Origin: Xenorhabdus doucetiae
GTDB taxonomy: Bacteria > Pseudomonadota > Gammaproteobacteria > Enterobacterales > Enterobacteriaceae
Reading direction: 5' to 3'
DNA length: 64,000 nucleotides
Assembly: GCF_000968195.1 (NCBI RefSeq)
Contig: NZ_FO704550.1
Location: 2,294,001 to 2,358,000 of the forward strand
Part shown: in pieces, positions 1 to 9,605 of the stretch
Layout of the letters: each line of letters begins with the position of its first letter
How positions within the stretch are numbered: position 1 is the stretch's first letter
Program-made: the position numbers and the translations under genes
Notes under the pieces: generated by a model
Database searches by the model: none
Told to the model about the DNA's origin: nothing
The model's input: the letters and a program-made list of their open reading frames with translations, nothing else

Positions 1-2559
1 CGCGCGGCTGCTTTTGCGGCTGCTGATGCCCGTATTCCACTGGCTAAACTCGCTGTGTCTGAATCCGGCATGGGAATTGTGGAAGATAAAGTGATCAAAA
101 ACCACTTTGCTTCTGAATATATCTATAACGCCTATAAAGACGATAAAACTTGCGGGATCTTATCGGAAGATAATACCTTCGGGACGATGACTATTGCTGA
201 ACCTATTGGCTTGATTTGCGGTATTGTTCCAACAACAAACCCAACCTCTACGGCAATTTTTAAAGCCCTTATCAGCCTGAAAACCCGCAATGGTATTATT
301 TTCTCCCCTCATCCACGTGCCAAAAACGCAACCAACAAAGCGGCAGAAATCGTCTTAAAAGCAGCGGTTGAAGCAGGCGCGCCAAAGGATATCATTGGTT
401 GGATAGACGAACCTTCTGTTGAACTGTCAAACGCCTTAATGCACCACCCTGATATTAATCTGATTTTGGCAACCGGGGGGCCAGGCATGGTAAAAGCTGC
501 CTACAGTTCAGGCAAACCCGCCATTGGTGTCGGTGCAGGCAATACGCCGGTTGTGATTGATGAATCAGCAGATATCAAACGTGCCGTTGCCTCTATCTTG
601 ATGTCTAAGACATTTGATAACGGTGTGATTTGTGCTTCAGAACAGTCTGTTATCGTTGTTGATTCTGTTTACGAGCAAGTCCGTGAGCGTTTTTCAACTC
701 ACGGTGGATATCTTCTCCAAGGAAAAGAGTTAAAAGCCGTTCAGGATGTTATTTTGAAAAACGGCAACTTAAATGCAGCGATTGTGGGTCAGCCGGCAAC
801 AAAAATTGCTGATATGGCCGGTATTAAGGTTCCTGAAAGCACTAAAATTCTTATCGGTGAAGTCACTCTGGTGGATGAAGCAGAACCTTTTGCCCATGAA
901 AAATTATCCCCCCTGCTTGCCATGTACCGCGGCAAAAACTTTGAAGAGGCGGTCGAAAAAGCCGAGAAACTGGTTGAAATGGGCGGTATTGGGCATACAT
1001 CGTGTCTCTATACTGAACAAGATAATCAGGCAGAACGTATTAAGTATTTTGGCGACAAAATGAAAACCGCGCGCATTTTAATCAACACACCGACATCCCA
1101 AGGCGGTATTGGAGACTTGTACAACTTTAAGCTCTCCCCTTCCCTGACGCTGGGTTGTGGTTCTTGGGGAGGCAACTCGATTTCTGAAAATGTTGGGCCA
1201 AAACACCTGATTAATACGAAAACTGTCGCCAAAAGAGCCGAAAATATGTTGTGGCATAAACTTCCAAAATCCATTTATTTCCGCCGCGGTTCTCTGCCTA
1301 TTGCATTGGAAGAAGTCGCTACCGATGGTGCCAAACGTGCCTTTATTGTGACAGACCGTTTCTTGTTCAATAACGGCTACGCCGATCAGGTTATCAATGT
1401 CTTGAAATCTTATGGCATTGAAACCGATGTATTTTTTGAAGTCGAAGCCGATCCGACACTGGGCATCGTCCGCAAAGGTGCCGAACAAATGCACCTGTTT
1501 AAACCCGATATCATCATTGCTCTTGGCGGCGGTTCCCCTATGGATGCAGCCAAAATTATGTGGGTGATGTACGAACATCCTGAAACATATTTTGAGGAAC
1601 TGGCCTTGCGCTTTATGGATATCCGTAAGCGTATCTATAAGTTCCCGAAAATGGGCGTAAAAGCGAAACTGGTTGCCATTACCACCACATCAGGCACAGG
1701 CTCAGAAGTTACGCCTTTCGCAGTGGTTACCGATGATGTCACTGGGCAGAAATATCCTTTGGCAGATTATGCCCTAACCCCTGATATGGCAATTGTCGAC
1801 GCAAATCTGGTGATGGATATGCCGAAATCGCTATGTGCTTTTGGTGGTCTGGATGCGGTAACCCACGCATTGGAAGCTTATGTTTCTGTTCTGGCCAATG
1901 AGTATTCTGACGGGCAAGCCCTGCAAGCATTAAAGCTGCTGAAAGATTTCCTGCCCGCCAGTTACCACGAAGGTGCAAAAAATCCCATTGCCCGTGAACG
2001 TGTCCATAATGCAGCGACCATAGCAGGGATTGCTTTTGCCAACGCATTCTTGGGAGTCTGCCACTCTATGGCTCACAAACTGGGCTCTGAGTTTCATATC
2101 CCACATGGTTTAGCGAATGCCCTGCTAATCTGTAATGTGATCCGCTATAACGCCAACGACAATCCAACCAAACAGACTGCATTCAGCCAATATGATCGCC
2201 CGCAAGCACGGCGCCGCTATGCGGAAATTGCAGATCATTTAGGGTTAACAGCCTCCGGTGATCGTACTGCTGCCAAAATTGAAAAGCTGTTGGCTTGGCT
2301 GGAAGAAATGAAATTCCAGCTAGACATTCCGGCTTCAATTCGTGAATTCGGTGTGCAAGAAGCTGACTTCCTGGCGAAAATCGACAAGCTCGCAGAAGAT
2401 GCCTTTGATGATCAATGCACCGGCGCAAATCCGCGCTATCCATTAATTTCTGAGTTGAAACAATTGCTGTTAGATTCTTTTTATGGACGTGAATTCACCG
2501 AGCAGGGTCAATCCCAGGAGGCTGCAAAATCAAATAGAAAAAATAATAAGAAAGAATAA
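1..2559 (+). CDS. adhE: Bifunctional aldehyde-alcohol dehydrogenase AdhE (5' partial)
   Basis: Fused CoA-acylating acetaldehyde dehydrogenase and iron-dependent alcohol dehydrogenase, which turns acetyl-CoA into ethanol during fermentation and forms spirosomes in the cytosol. The frame is open from base 1, so the gene starts upstream; by comparison with E. coli AdhE about 35 N-terminal residues are missing. The GTG at 55 lies inside the conserved N-terminal domain and is not the start. The aldehyde dehydrogenase half carries the catalytic Cys motif NGVICASEQS. The C-terminal half carries the nucleotide-binding stretch ALGGGSPMDAAK and the metal-binding histidines in FGGLDAVTHALEAY and CHSMAHKLG. 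The tail is short and lysine/asparagine-rich. A strong terminator follows and tdk is convergent. Recognition is by near-identity to the enterobacterial protein along its length. Confidence 0.97.
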   Translation, partial: RAAAFAAADARIPLAKLAVSESGMGIVEDKVIKNHFASEYIYNAYKDDKTCGILSEDNTFGTMTIAEPIGLICGIVPTTNPTSTAIFKALISLKTRNGIIFSPHPRAKNATNKAAEIVLKAAVEAGAPKDIIGWIDEPSVELSNALMHHPDINLILATGGPGMVKAAYSSGKPAIGVGAGNTPVVIDESADIKRAVASILMSKTFDNGVICASEQSVIVVDSVYEQVRERFSTHGGYLLQGKELKAVQDVILKNGNLNAAIVGQPATKIADMAGIKVPESTKILIGEVTLVDEAEPFAHEKLSPLLAMYRGKNFEEAVEKAEKLVEMGGIGHTSCLYTEQDNQAERIKYFGDKMKTARILINTPTSQGGIGDLYNFKLSPSLTLGCGSWGGNSISENVGPKHLINTKTVAKRAENMLWHKLPKSIYFRRGSLPIALEEVATDGAKRAFIVTDRFLFNNGYADQVINVLKSYGIETDVFFEVEADPTLGIVRKGAEQMHLFKPDIIIALGGGSPMDAAKIMWVMYEHPETYFEELALRFMDIRKRIYKFPKMGVKAKLVAITTTSGTGSEVTPFAVVTDDVTGQKYPLADYALTPDMAIVDANLVMDMPKSLCAFGGLDAVTHALEAYVSVLANEYSDGQALQALKLLKDFLPASYHEGAKNPIARERVHNAATIAGIAFANAFLGVCHSMAHKLGSEFHIPHGLANALLICNVIRYNANDNPTKQTAFSQYDRPQARRRYAEIADHLGLTASGDRTAAKIEKLLAWLEEMKFQLDIPASIREFGVQEADFLAKIDKLAEDAFDDQCTGANPRYPLISELKQLLLDSFYGREFTEQGQSQEAAKSNRKNNKKE

Positions 2560-2586
2560 TAAATGATAAGCTGATTGATGTAACTT

Positions 2587-2617
2587 AAAAGGCGTTAGGG
2601 TAACCCAACGCCTTTTT
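2587..2617 (+). terminator. Rho-independent terminator of adhE
   Basis: A stem built on AAAAGGCGTT / AACGCCTTTT with an inner GGG/CCC and a TAA loop is followed by a T-run. It sits between the convergent adhE and tdk, and its A-rich left arm makes it usable on the minus strand too. Confidence 0.85.
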
Positions 2618-2620
2618 ATT

Positions 2621-3217
2621 TTATTTCCTAATAGCCTGAGTTTCGCGAATAACGTCAGTATAGTGCCTACGACACACAGAGACGTATTTTTCATTACCGC
2701 CAATATCAACCTGAGCACCATCGTAAACAACGTTGCCATCGCTGCCAAAACGAAGTACACGGCTGGCTTTTCTCCCACAATGACAAATGGTTTTCAGCTC
2801 TACTAATTTATCTGACCACGCGAGGAGATATTCACTTCCGCTGAATAACTCACCTTGAAAATCGGTTCTTAAACCATAACAAAGAACAGGGATATCATCA
2901 TAATCTACAATTTCGCAAAGTTGCTCAACATGCTCTTTCGTCAAGAATTGGCATTCATCAATCAAAACACAATGAACTTTTTCTGCCTCATTTTCACTTC
3001 TGATAAGCTCAGCAATATTTGTTTTTGGCGAAAACAACAACGCCTCAGCGGATAAGCCAATACGGGAACTGACCTTCCCTTTACCGAATCGAGTATCGAT
3101 ATCTGCTGTAAAGATCAGTGTTCTCATTCCTCTTTCGTTATAGTTATAGGAAGACTGCAATAAGGAAGTTGATTTCCCTGCGTTCATGGCAGAATAATAA
3201 AAATAAAGCTGAGCCAT
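2621..3217 (-). CDS. tdk: Thymidine kinase (type II)
   Basis: Cytosolic kinase of the pyrimidine salvage pathway that phosphorylates thymidine to dTMP with ATP. The start is set at 3217 (MAQLYFYYSAMNAGKS), giving 198 residues close to the ~205 of E. coli Tdk. The frame stays open 31 codons further upstream, but that extension has no family similarity. The P-loop (SAMNAGKST) lies near residue 10, the DE motif (VLIDECQFL) in the middle, the lasso/substrate segment (CYGLRTDFQGELF) next, and zinc-binding cysteines (CHCGRK and a later CRRH) towards the C-terminus. It is convergent with adhE and lies in the hns-tdk-adhE order seen in E. coli. Confidence 0.96.
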   Translation of the reverse strand: MAQLYFYYSAMNAGKSTSLLQSSYNYNERGMRTLIFTADIDTRFGKGKVSSRIGLSAEALLFSPKTNIAELIRSENEAEKVHCVLIDECQFLTKEHVEQLCEIVDYDDIPVLCYGLRTDFQGELFSGSEYLLAWSDKLVELKTICHCGRKASRVLRFGSDGNVVYDGAQVDIGGNEKYVSVCRRHYTDVIRETQAIRK

Positions 3218-3863
3218 TGGCCCGTCCATCCTCTTGTCAAATTTAATCAGGCGATATAACGGTGTCAGTTTACCACAAACTCTACTTGAGATTATCGTTG
3301 TTATTGTCAAATGTGGAGTAGCAGAAACAAATTAGAACGAATAAGAAAAGATTATTTTCATGATAATCATCACACTTGCGCATATAAAATCAGCACTATA
3401 AGGACTTCCTGCCTGCCAAATGAACAAAATTAACATCAAAAGAAAATAGTTAATTTTCCACCCATTCTTTGAATATTAATAATCATAGTGGTTTACTTTT
3501 GTTCAATTTAGCTACTGTAATCATAACTAATGGATTACCCATAAAAAAACTTTCATCTCACACTGATTCTTCAACTTATTTCCAGCAAAACAGTTAACGT
3601 TACTTACCGATTGACTATAAATTAGTTTTATATCCTATGGTTTATCCCTTACTAATCTTTACAGTACCTCCCCCTTCCAGATTATTGAAAAATGGTAAGC
3701 TCAATAGCAGGATTAAAACACAATATATCGATTAGCAAAAAAATTGCATTTTAAAATGACATGTTTTAGCCTGAGAAAGTAAATTCACTATTGCAGAAAA
3801 TAAAATAGCATTCTATTATTATCCCTACATCGGCTATCATCATTATAATTTGAGACCAGGACA
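3218..3863. promoter_or_regulatory. AT-rich divergent promoter region between tdk and hns
   Basis: About 650 bp without a credible gene. It is strongly AT-rich with many A/T tracts, which fits the leader of hns, a gene known to bind and repress its own curved promoter. The tdk promoter must lie at the left side and the hns promoter at the right. I could not assign individual -35/-10 boxes with confidence. Confidence 0.55.
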
Positions 3864-4265
3864 ATGAGCGAGAATTTAAAATCCTTAAATAACATCCGTA
3901 CCTTGCGCGCACAAGCAAGAGAATGTGAACTTAGTACTTTAGAAGAAATGTTGGAAAAACTGACGACTGTTGTTGAAGAACGTCGTGATGAAGAAAACCA
4001 CGTTCGTGCACAATTAGAAGAGCGTACACGTAAGCTTGAAGAATACCGTGAAATGTTGGAGAAAGACGGTATTGAATTAAGTGATTTAATGGATGCTTTT
4101 AGTGGTAAATCTACGGGTAAATCTAAACGTGCTGCACGTCCGGCTAAATATTCATACGTTGATGACGGTGAAACTAAAACCTGGACAGGCCAAGGCCGTA
4201 CACCGGCTGTAATCAAAAAAGCCATTGAAGAAGAAGGTAAAAAACTGGAAGATTTCCTGATCTAA
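3864..4265 (+). CDS. hns: Histone-like nucleoid structuring protein H-NS
   Basis: Nucleoid-associated protein that binds curved AT-rich DNA, forms filaments and silences horizontally acquired genes. It has 133 residues (E. coli 137). The N-terminal oligomerization region (NNIRTLRAQAREC onward, residues 1-65) is a coiled coil. A linker rich in G, K and S follows (about 80-92). The C-terminal DNA-binding domain holds the AT-hook-like motif TWTGQGRTPAVI. It is preceded by a CCAGGA ribosome site and followed by a terminator. In this window it is a likely silencer of the AT-rich accessory genes beyond 33 kb, which is inference. Confidence 0.97.
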   Translation: MSENLKSLNNIRTLRAQARECELSTLEEMLEKLTTVVEERRDEENHVRAQLEERTRKLEEYREMLEKDGIELSDLMDAFSGKSTGKSKRAARPAKYSYVDDGETKTWTGQGRTPAVIKKAIEEEGKKLEDFLI

Positions 4266-4291
4266 TCAGTTGTTTTAGTAAACCTGATAAC

Positions 4292-4317
4292 AAAAATACC
4301 CTATCAAGGGTATTTTT
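4292..4317 (+). terminator. Rho-independent terminator of hns
   Basis: Inverted repeat AAAAATACCCT / AGGGTATTTTT with a four-base loop, ending in T-rich sequence, 26 bp after the hns stop. Confidence 0.8.
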
Positions 4318-4464
4318 ATTTTATGCTTAATAAACTAACTCGGTTAATTACGGGCTGATGTAGAAACACAGAGAGCGATATTAACGGCCAAGTCGCCTGC
4401 ATATTCTCGACGTGATAAAAAAGAATTTAACACTAACTTAGTTTTTTATTAACATAAGCTTATA

Positions 4465-4490
4465 AAAAAGGAGCGATTAGCTCCTTTTTC
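4465..4490 (-). terminator. Terminator between hns and the galU-ugd-epimerase operon
   Basis: The stem AAAAAGGAGC / GCTCCTTTTT with a short GATTA loop has a T-run on both strands. It lies 18 bp beyond the stop of the minus-strand epimerase gene and probably ends that operon; it can also back up the hns terminator. Confidence 0.75.
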
Positions 4491-4508
4491 TATTTCTCAC
4501 ATTCTCTG

Positions 4509-5519
4509 TCACAGCTTCTGATAAAAGCCCAAATACCAATCGGTAAATCGTTTCACCCCTTCCTTCACCGGAGTGTTAGGTGAAAAGCCAATCTTATTAT
4601 AAAGCGTACTTGAATCTGCACACGTTGATAATACATCGCCATCTTGAATTTCCATAAAGTTTTTCTTTGCCTCAATCCCTAATGAAACTTCAATGGCTTC
4701 AATAAAATCACCCAGTTTTGTCGGTTGCCCATTACCAATATTGTAAACTCGATATGGCGCAGAGCTGGCAGCTATCTGACCCTCTTCAACTGTCCAGTCT
4801 TTATTGGCGGTAGGAATAACACCCTGCAATCTGATTATAGATTCGACAATGTCATCAATATAAGTGAAATCTCTCACCATATTGCCATGATTATAAACAT
4901 CGATTGGCTTATCTTCTAACATGGCTTTCGTGAATTTAAATAAAGCCATATCAGGACGACCCCACGGTCCATATACAGTAAAAAATCTCAATCCTGTCGT
5001 GGGGAGTTGATAAAGATGTGAATAGCTATGAGACATTAGCTCATCCGCTTTTTTCGTTGCGGCATATAAAGAAACAGGATGATCAACCGAATCATCAGTC
5101 GAAAAAGGCTGCTTTTTATTTAAACCATATACTGAACTGGAAGAGGCATATAATAAATGTTCTACACAGTGGTGGCGGCAACCTTCAAGGATATTGATAT
5201 GACCGACGATATTGGCATCTATATATGCCATAGGGTTTTGTATTGAGTAACGTACGCCTGGCTGCGCTCCCAAATGGATCACTCGCTGAAATTGATGTTT
5301 AGCGAACAATGCAGGTATTGCAACTCTGTCGGCGAGATCTAATTTTTCAAATTTGAAATTTGCATGGGGGAGTAATAAATTTAATCTTGCCCGTTTCAAA
5401 TTAACATCATAATAATCGTTGAGGTTATCAATACCGACAACCTCATGTCCCATATTCAATAACCGCTGACTAACATGGAAACCGATAAAACCAGCAGAGC
5501 CTGTAACTAAAAATTTCAT
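4509..5519 (-). CDS. NAD-dependent UDP-sugar epimerase (UDP-glucuronate 4-epimerase type)
   Basis: Extended short-chain dehydrogenase/reductase of 336 residues. The N-terminal Rossmann motif is TGSAGFIGFH (residues 6-15). The catalytic centre shows the serine-rich strand YASSSSVYG and YAATKK, a YxxxK dyad. The length and the segment NLNDYYDVNLKRARL resemble UDP-glucuronate 4-epimerases such as WbnF, Uge and Cap1J, which make UDP-galacturonate for surface polysaccharides. It is the last gene of a three-gene minus-strand operon, 8 bp after ugd, so its substrate is probably the UDP-glucuronate made by Ugd. The exact substrate is inferred from context; a UDP-glucose or UDP-GlcNAc epimerase cannot be excluded. 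Confidence 0.85.
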   Translation of the reverse strand: MKFLVTGSAGFIGFHVSQRLLNMGHEVVGIDNLNDYYDVNLKRARLNLLLPHANFKFEKLDLADRVAIPALFAKHQFQRVIHLGAQPGVRYSIQNPMAYIDANIVGHINILEGCRHHCVEHLLYASSSSVYGLNKKQPFSTDDSVDHPVSLYAATKKADELMSHSYSHLYQLPTTGLRFFTVYGPWGRPDMALFKFTKAMLEDKPIDVYNHGNMVRDFTYIDDIVESIIRLQGVIPTANKDWTVEEGQIAASSAPYRVYNIGNGQPTKLGDFIEAIEVSLGIEAKKNFMEIQDGDVLSTCADSSTLYNKIGFSPNTPVKEGVKRFTDWYLGFYQKL

Positions 5520-5527
5520 ATATTAAC

Positions 5528-6871
5528 TCAAATGACGGGTTTGATTGAGGCACCGCGACCAATACCATAATACGTAAAACCACGTGCTTGCAGGCGTTCA
5601 GGATCATATAGGTTGCGTCCATCAAAAATGACAGGCGTTTTTAATGAATTCTTAACCACATCAAAATCAGGCGCTCTGAAATTTTGCCATTCTGTACAGA
5701 TAATCAAAGCATCAGCGTCTTTTAATGCAGCTTCTTTTGTTCCCATTAAAGAAAGATCATCACGCTGCCCATAAATACGTTGGGCTTCCTGCATCGCTTC
5801 AGGATCGTAAGCCTGAACTTTGGCACCACATTTCCATAATGTTTCCATCAATACACGGCTTGATGCCTCACGCATATCATCTGTATTAGGTTTAAATGAC
5901 AGTCCCCAAATAGCAAATGTTTTGCCCATTAAATCATCACCAAAATGCTGTTTTACAAAAGTAGGTAATTTACTTTTCTGTTTATTGTTAACCTGCTCCA
6001 CGGCCTGGAGAATTTTTGGTGTATATCCGATTTGTTCAGACGTCCGAATCAATGCTTGAACATCTTTAGGGAAACATGACCCCCCGTATCCACATCCTGG
6101 GTAAATAAAGTGATATCCGATGCGTGAATCAGAACCAATTCCCTGACGTACATTTTCAATATCCGCGCCCAACATCTCTGCCAAGTTAGCAATTTCATTC
6201 ATAAAGCTGATTTTAGTTGCCAACATGCAGTTGGCTGCATATTTAGTCAATTCAGCACTGCGAATATCCATGACTATCATACGATCATGATTACGATTGA
6301 AGGGTTCATACAGTTCACGCATGACATCAACCACATTATCATTATCACAGCCAATAATAATACGTTCAGGTCGCATACAATCCGCAACAGCCGCTCCTTC
6401 TTTTAAAAACTCAGGATTGGAGACGACATCAAATGGCAGTGCTATGTTGCGCTCTGCCAATGTTGCCTGCATCACTGCCCTGACTTTATCAGCCGTACCT
6501 ACCGGCACCGTTGATTTATCAACAACGACTTTATGACCATCCATATTTTCTGCAATCGTTCTGGCTACGGCAGTGACATATTTAAGATCAGCAGAACCAT
6601 CTTCATCAGGAGGTGTACCTACTGCAATAAACTGTAATTTGCCATGAGCAATGCCGGCTTTGGCATCCGTTGTAAAATTCAGCCGTCCTTCAGCATGATT
6701 TTTCTTTACCAGAGGCGTCAAACCCGGTTCAAAAATAGGAATTTGACCATTTTTCAGGTTCTCGACTTTATTTGCATCAACATCAACACAAAGTACATCA
6801 TGCCCAACTTCCGCAAATACGGTTGCTTGCACTAAGCCTACATAGCCAATACCAAATACAGTAACTTTCAT
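5528..6871 (-). CDS. ugd: UDP-glucose 6-dehydrogenase
   Basis: Cytosolic enzyme that oxidizes UDP-glucose to UDP-glucuronate with two NAD+. It has 447 residues, longer than the 388-residue E. coli Ugd and matching the longer class found in many other Gram-negatives. The N-terminal Rossmann motif is GIGYVGLV (residues 7-14). The catalytic cysteine, near residue 266, lies in GYGGSCFPKD. The C-terminal UDP-binding domain follows (WGLSFKPNTDDMREA onward). It sits 24 bp after galU and 8 bp before the epimerase, so the operon makes UDP-glucose, then UDP-glucuronate, then probably UDP-galacturonate for O-antigen, capsule or lipid A modification. Confidence 0.96.
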   Translation of the reverse strand: MKVTVFGIGYVGLVQATVFAEVGHDVLCVDVDANKVENLKNGQIPIFEPGLTPLVKKNHAEGRLNFTTDAKAGIAHGKLQFIAVGTPPDEDGSADLKYVTAVARTIAENMDGHKVVVDKSTVPVGTADKVRAVMQATLAERNIALPFDVVSNPEFLKEGAAVADCMRPERIIIGCDNDNVVDVMRELYEPFNRNHDRMIVMDIRSAELTKYAANCMLATKISFMNEIANLAEMLGADIENVRQGIGSDSRIGYHFIYPGCGYGGSCFPKDVQALIRTSEQIGYTPKILQAVEQVNNKQKSKLPTFVKQHFGDDLMGKTFAIWGLSFKPNTDDMREASSRVLMETLWKCGAKVQAYDPEAMQEAQRIYGQRDDLSLMGTKEAALKDADALIICTEWQNFRAPDFDVVKNSLKTPVIFDGRNLYDPERLQARGFTYYGIGRGASIKPVI

Positions 6872-6895
6872 ATCACACCTTAAAGTACGAGTAGA

Positions 6896-7810
6896 TTATT
6901 CTTCAATCTGATTTTGCAAGGTCATGACCCAATCCGTGAATGACTTGCCCAATTCCTGATGTTTCATGCCGTATTCAACAAATGCCTGCATATAGCCCAA
7001 TTTATTACCACAATCATGGCTACGGCCGTGCAAGTGATAAGCCTCAACGGGCTCTTTTTCCATCAATATGGCAATGGCATCTGTCAGTTGTATTTCATCT
7101 CCTGCCCCTGGTGCGGTTTTTGCCAATAATGGCCAGATTTTTTCGGATAAGACATAACGGCCAACAATGGAAAGATTCGAAGGTGCTTCTTCTGGTTTTG
7201 GTTTTTCAACAACACGGACAATAGGTTTGCTATCACCAGGTTGCAAATTTTCACCTAAACAATCGACAATGCCGTAATCCGAAACACTCTCGGTAGGAAC
7301 AGGTTCAACCAAAATCTGGCTTGTGCCACTGCTGTTGAAGCGCGATAACATGTCGCTCAAATTATATTTTGACAGGTCAGTGCTGTACTCATCCAAAATG
7401 ACATCAGGCAGAATAACCGCAAATGGCTCGTCACCAATAAGAGGTTTAGCACATAACACGGCATGCCCCAATCCTTTGGCAATTCCCTGACGGGTTTGCA
7501 TGATCGTCACATGATTTGGACAGATAGACTGTACTTCATCCAATAATTGGCGCTTAACCCTTTTCTCAAGAATCGCTTCCAATTCAAAGCTGGTATCAAA
7601 ATGGTTTTCTATCGAGTTTTTGGAGGAATGTGTAACCAGAATGATTTCATTAATGCCTGCCTTAATACATTCATTAACGACATATTGAATAAGCGGTTTA
7701 TCTACCAAAGGGAGCATTTCTTTCGGGATGGCTTTCGTGGCCGGCAACATCCGAGTTCCCAAACCAGCAACGGGTATAACAGCTTTTTTTACCTTTTTTA
7801 TTACTGACAT
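6896..7810 (-). CDS. galU: UTP-glucose-1-phosphate uridylyltransferase
   Basis: Nucleotidyltransferase that forms UDP-glucose from UTP and glucose-1-phosphate. It has 304 residues, the usual family length. The signature VAGLGTRMLPATKAIPKEML near the N-terminus (residues 15-34) holds the nucleotide-binding loop; the later VEKPKPEEAPSN is the sugar-binding region. It is the first gene of the galU-ugd-epimerase operon, read leftwards from a 335-bp divergent region shared with ychJ. In E. coli galU lies near hns but with rssB between; rssA and rssB are not present here. Confidence 0.97.
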   Translation of the reverse strand: MSVIKKVKKAVIPVAGLGTRMLPATKAIPKEMLPLVDKPLIQYVVNECIKAGINEIILVTHSSKNSIENHFDTSFELEAILEKRVKRQLLDEVQSICPNHVTIMQTRQGIAKGLGHAVLCAKPLIGDEPFAVILPDVILDEYSTDLSKYNLSDMLSRFNSSGTSQILVEPVPTESVSDYGIVDCLGENLQPGDSKPIVRVVEKPKPEEAPSNLSIVGRYVLSEKIWPLLAKTAPGAGDEIQLTDAIAILMEKEPVEAYHLHGRSHDCGNKLGYMQAFVEYGMKHQELGKSFTDWVMTLQNQIEE

Positions 7811-8145
7811 TACATCGTCTCCTACTGCTATGTATTCACTGAAAAACTCCTTTACAGCTTAAACAATAGCATTAACTCTCAGAAAAAATTGTATGTGTGA
7901 AGAAAATCGCACTCGCCAAAAAATAACGCGCACGAGTATACCAGTTAATTCGACCAGATATACAGTGCACTAGCTTTTAATCACATTTCAATGATTAGAT
8001 GTCAGACATTGCGACTTTTGCCCATATTCGAGTATCATCGCTTGATGATCGCCCAATGGTTTGTTTTATTGATACTCTTACAAATCTTTGCAATATCGCT
8101 GATAGCCGATATTAGCAGCAACCACTTTGACTAACTGGAGTTATT
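7811..8145. promoter_or_regulatory. Divergent promoter region galU / ychJ
   Basis: This 335-bp spacer separates minus-strand galU from plus-strand ychJ and must hold both promoters. No RNA gene or clear operator is visible. In E. coli rssA-rssB lie in this interval, so their absence is a lineage difference. Confidence 0.5.
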
Positions 8146-8607
8146 TTGACAAAAATGTGTCCCTGCGGCAGTGACTCATCTTTCGATCTTTGCTGTAGCC
8201 CCTATCTTGAAAACCATCACCCTGCCCCAAATGCTGAATCCTTGATGCGTTCCCGGTATAGCGCTTATGTTACACAAAATGCAGACTATCTTATCGCCAC
8301 CTGGCACCCTGATTGCCGGGCGGAAAATTGGCGTGCAGAAATAGAACAAGGTTTTGCTGGCGTACAATGGCTGGGATTAAATGTCCTCGGAACCCATCAG
8401 GGACGAAATAATGACGAAGCCTATGTCGAATTTTCAGCTTGCTTTATTGAACAAGGCAAGCAAGATAAGCAATTGATTCATGAGCGCTCACGTTTTTTAC
8501 GCATTGATCAACGTTGGTTTTATATAGAGGGTATCCGTCCTCAAGTCGGCCGGAATAACCCTTGCCCGTGCGGTTCAGGTAAAAAATATAAGAAGTGCTG
8601 TGGTTAA
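8146..8607 (+). CDS. ychJ: YchJ family SEC-C motif protein (TTG start)
   Basis: A 153-residue protein of unknown function with a cysteine-rich N-terminal motif (CPCGSDSSFDLCC), a central NTF2-like region (LMRSRYSAY onward) and a C-terminal SEC-C zinc motif (RNNPCPCGSGKKYKKCC). The TTG at 8146 is chosen because GGAG lies five bases upstream and the resulting start MTKMCPCG matches the E. coli start MSQLCPCG in length. The ATG at 8155 would leave the ribosome site too far away. SEC-C motifs bind zinc and often occur in proteins that contact SecB or the ribosome; no specific role is claimed here. Confidence 0.92.
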   Translation: MTKMCPCGSDSSFDLCCSPYLENHHPAPNAESLMRSRYSAYVTQNADYLIATWHPDCRAENWRAEIEQGFAGVQWLGLNVLGTHQGRNNDEAYVEFSACFIEQGKQDKQLIHERSRFLRIDQRWFYIEGIRPQVGRNNPCPCGSGKKYKKCCG

Positions 8608-8690
8608 AAGTGCTGTGATTAAATCAGCATCTAAATATCAAAACACAACAATTCACACACAGTGAAGAATATTTGAGGTTCTCGTCATCC

Positions 8691-9539
8691 ATGCAACACG
8701 CAAATATACAAAGAAAAATCTTGCGTACAATTTGTCCCGATTCCAAGGGATTGATCGCAAAAATCACCAACATTTGTTATAAGCATCAATTAAATATCGT
8801 TCAGAATAATGAGTTTGTTGATCATCGTACTGGGCGATTTTTTATGCGCACCGAGCTGGAGGGTATTTTTAATGATGAAACGCTTCTGGCCGATTTAGAT
8901 GATGCCCTGCCAGCAGGGTCAAGCCGCGAATTAAATACGGCTGGCCGGCGTCGTATCGTTATCATGGTGACAAAAGAAGCGCATTGTATTGGCGATATCT
9001 TAGTAAAAAGCGTCTATGGCGGACTGGATGTCGAAATTGCGGCTGTCATCGGCAATCATACTACCCTGCAAAAATTGGTTGAGCAGTTTGATATCCCATT
9101 CCATTACATCAGTCATGAGGGTTTAACCCGCGAACAACATGATGCAGCGCTGATGGCTCAGATTGATCAATATCAGCCCGACTATGTTGTACTTGCCAAA
9201 TATATGCGAGTCTTAACGCCGGCATTTGTTCAGCATTACCCGAATCAAATAATCAACATTCACCATTCATTCCTACCCGCATTTATCGGTGCTCGCCCCT
9301 ACCATCAGGCTTATGAGCGAGGGGTAAAAATTATTGGTGCGACAGCGCATTATGTCAATGACAATTTGGATGAAGGGCCAATTATCACTCAAGATGTCAT
9401 CAATGTGGATCATACCTATACGGCTGAAGAGATGATGCGTGCAGGACAAGATGTTGAGAAAAATGTGTTGAGCCAAGCATTACACTGGGTATTTTCTCAG
9501 CGCGTCTTCGTCTATGGTAATCGTACCGTTATTCTTTGA
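8691..9539 (+). CDS. purU: Formyltetrahydrofolate deformylase
   Basis: Hydrolyses 10-formyl-tetrahydrofolate to formate and tetrahydrofolate, feeding formate to PurT in purine synthesis and balancing one-carbon units. The ATG at 8691 gives 282 residues (E. coli 280); the in-frame TTG 18 bases earlier adds residues outside the family. An N-terminal ACT domain (KILRTICPDSKGLIAKITN) is followed by a formyltransferase fold with INIHHSFLPAF and the catalytic Asp in AHYVNDNLDEGPI. It lies next to tRNA-Tyr and ychJ as in E. coli. Confidence 0.97.
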   Translation: MQHANIQRKILRTICPDSKGLIAKITNICYKHQLNIVQNNEFVDHRTGRFFMRTELEGIFNDETLLADLDDALPAGSSRELNTAGRRRIVIMVTKEAHCIGDILVKSVYGGLDVEIAAVIGNHTTLQKLVEQFDIPFHYISHEGLTREQHDAALMAQIDQYQPDYVVLAKYMRVLTPAFVQHYPNQIINIHHSFLPAFIGARPYHQAYERGVKIIGATAHYVNDNLDEGPIITQDVINVDHTYTAEEMMRAGQDVEKNVLSQALHWVFSQRVFVYGNRTVIL

Positions 9540-9605
9540 GTAGATTACAACTCGATCATCGAGATTAAAAAGACAGCACTCAAGACGTTATTTTCAATTA
9601 TCTAC

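Noticed and set aside
1078..1578. 166-codon minus-strand frame inside adhE
   Set aside because: It is fully inside a certain gene on the other strand and has no ribosome site or recognised motif.
3218..3310. N-terminal extension of Tdk by 31 residues
   Set aside because: The extension has no similarity to thymidine kinases, while MAQLYFYYSAMNAGKS is the conserved start.
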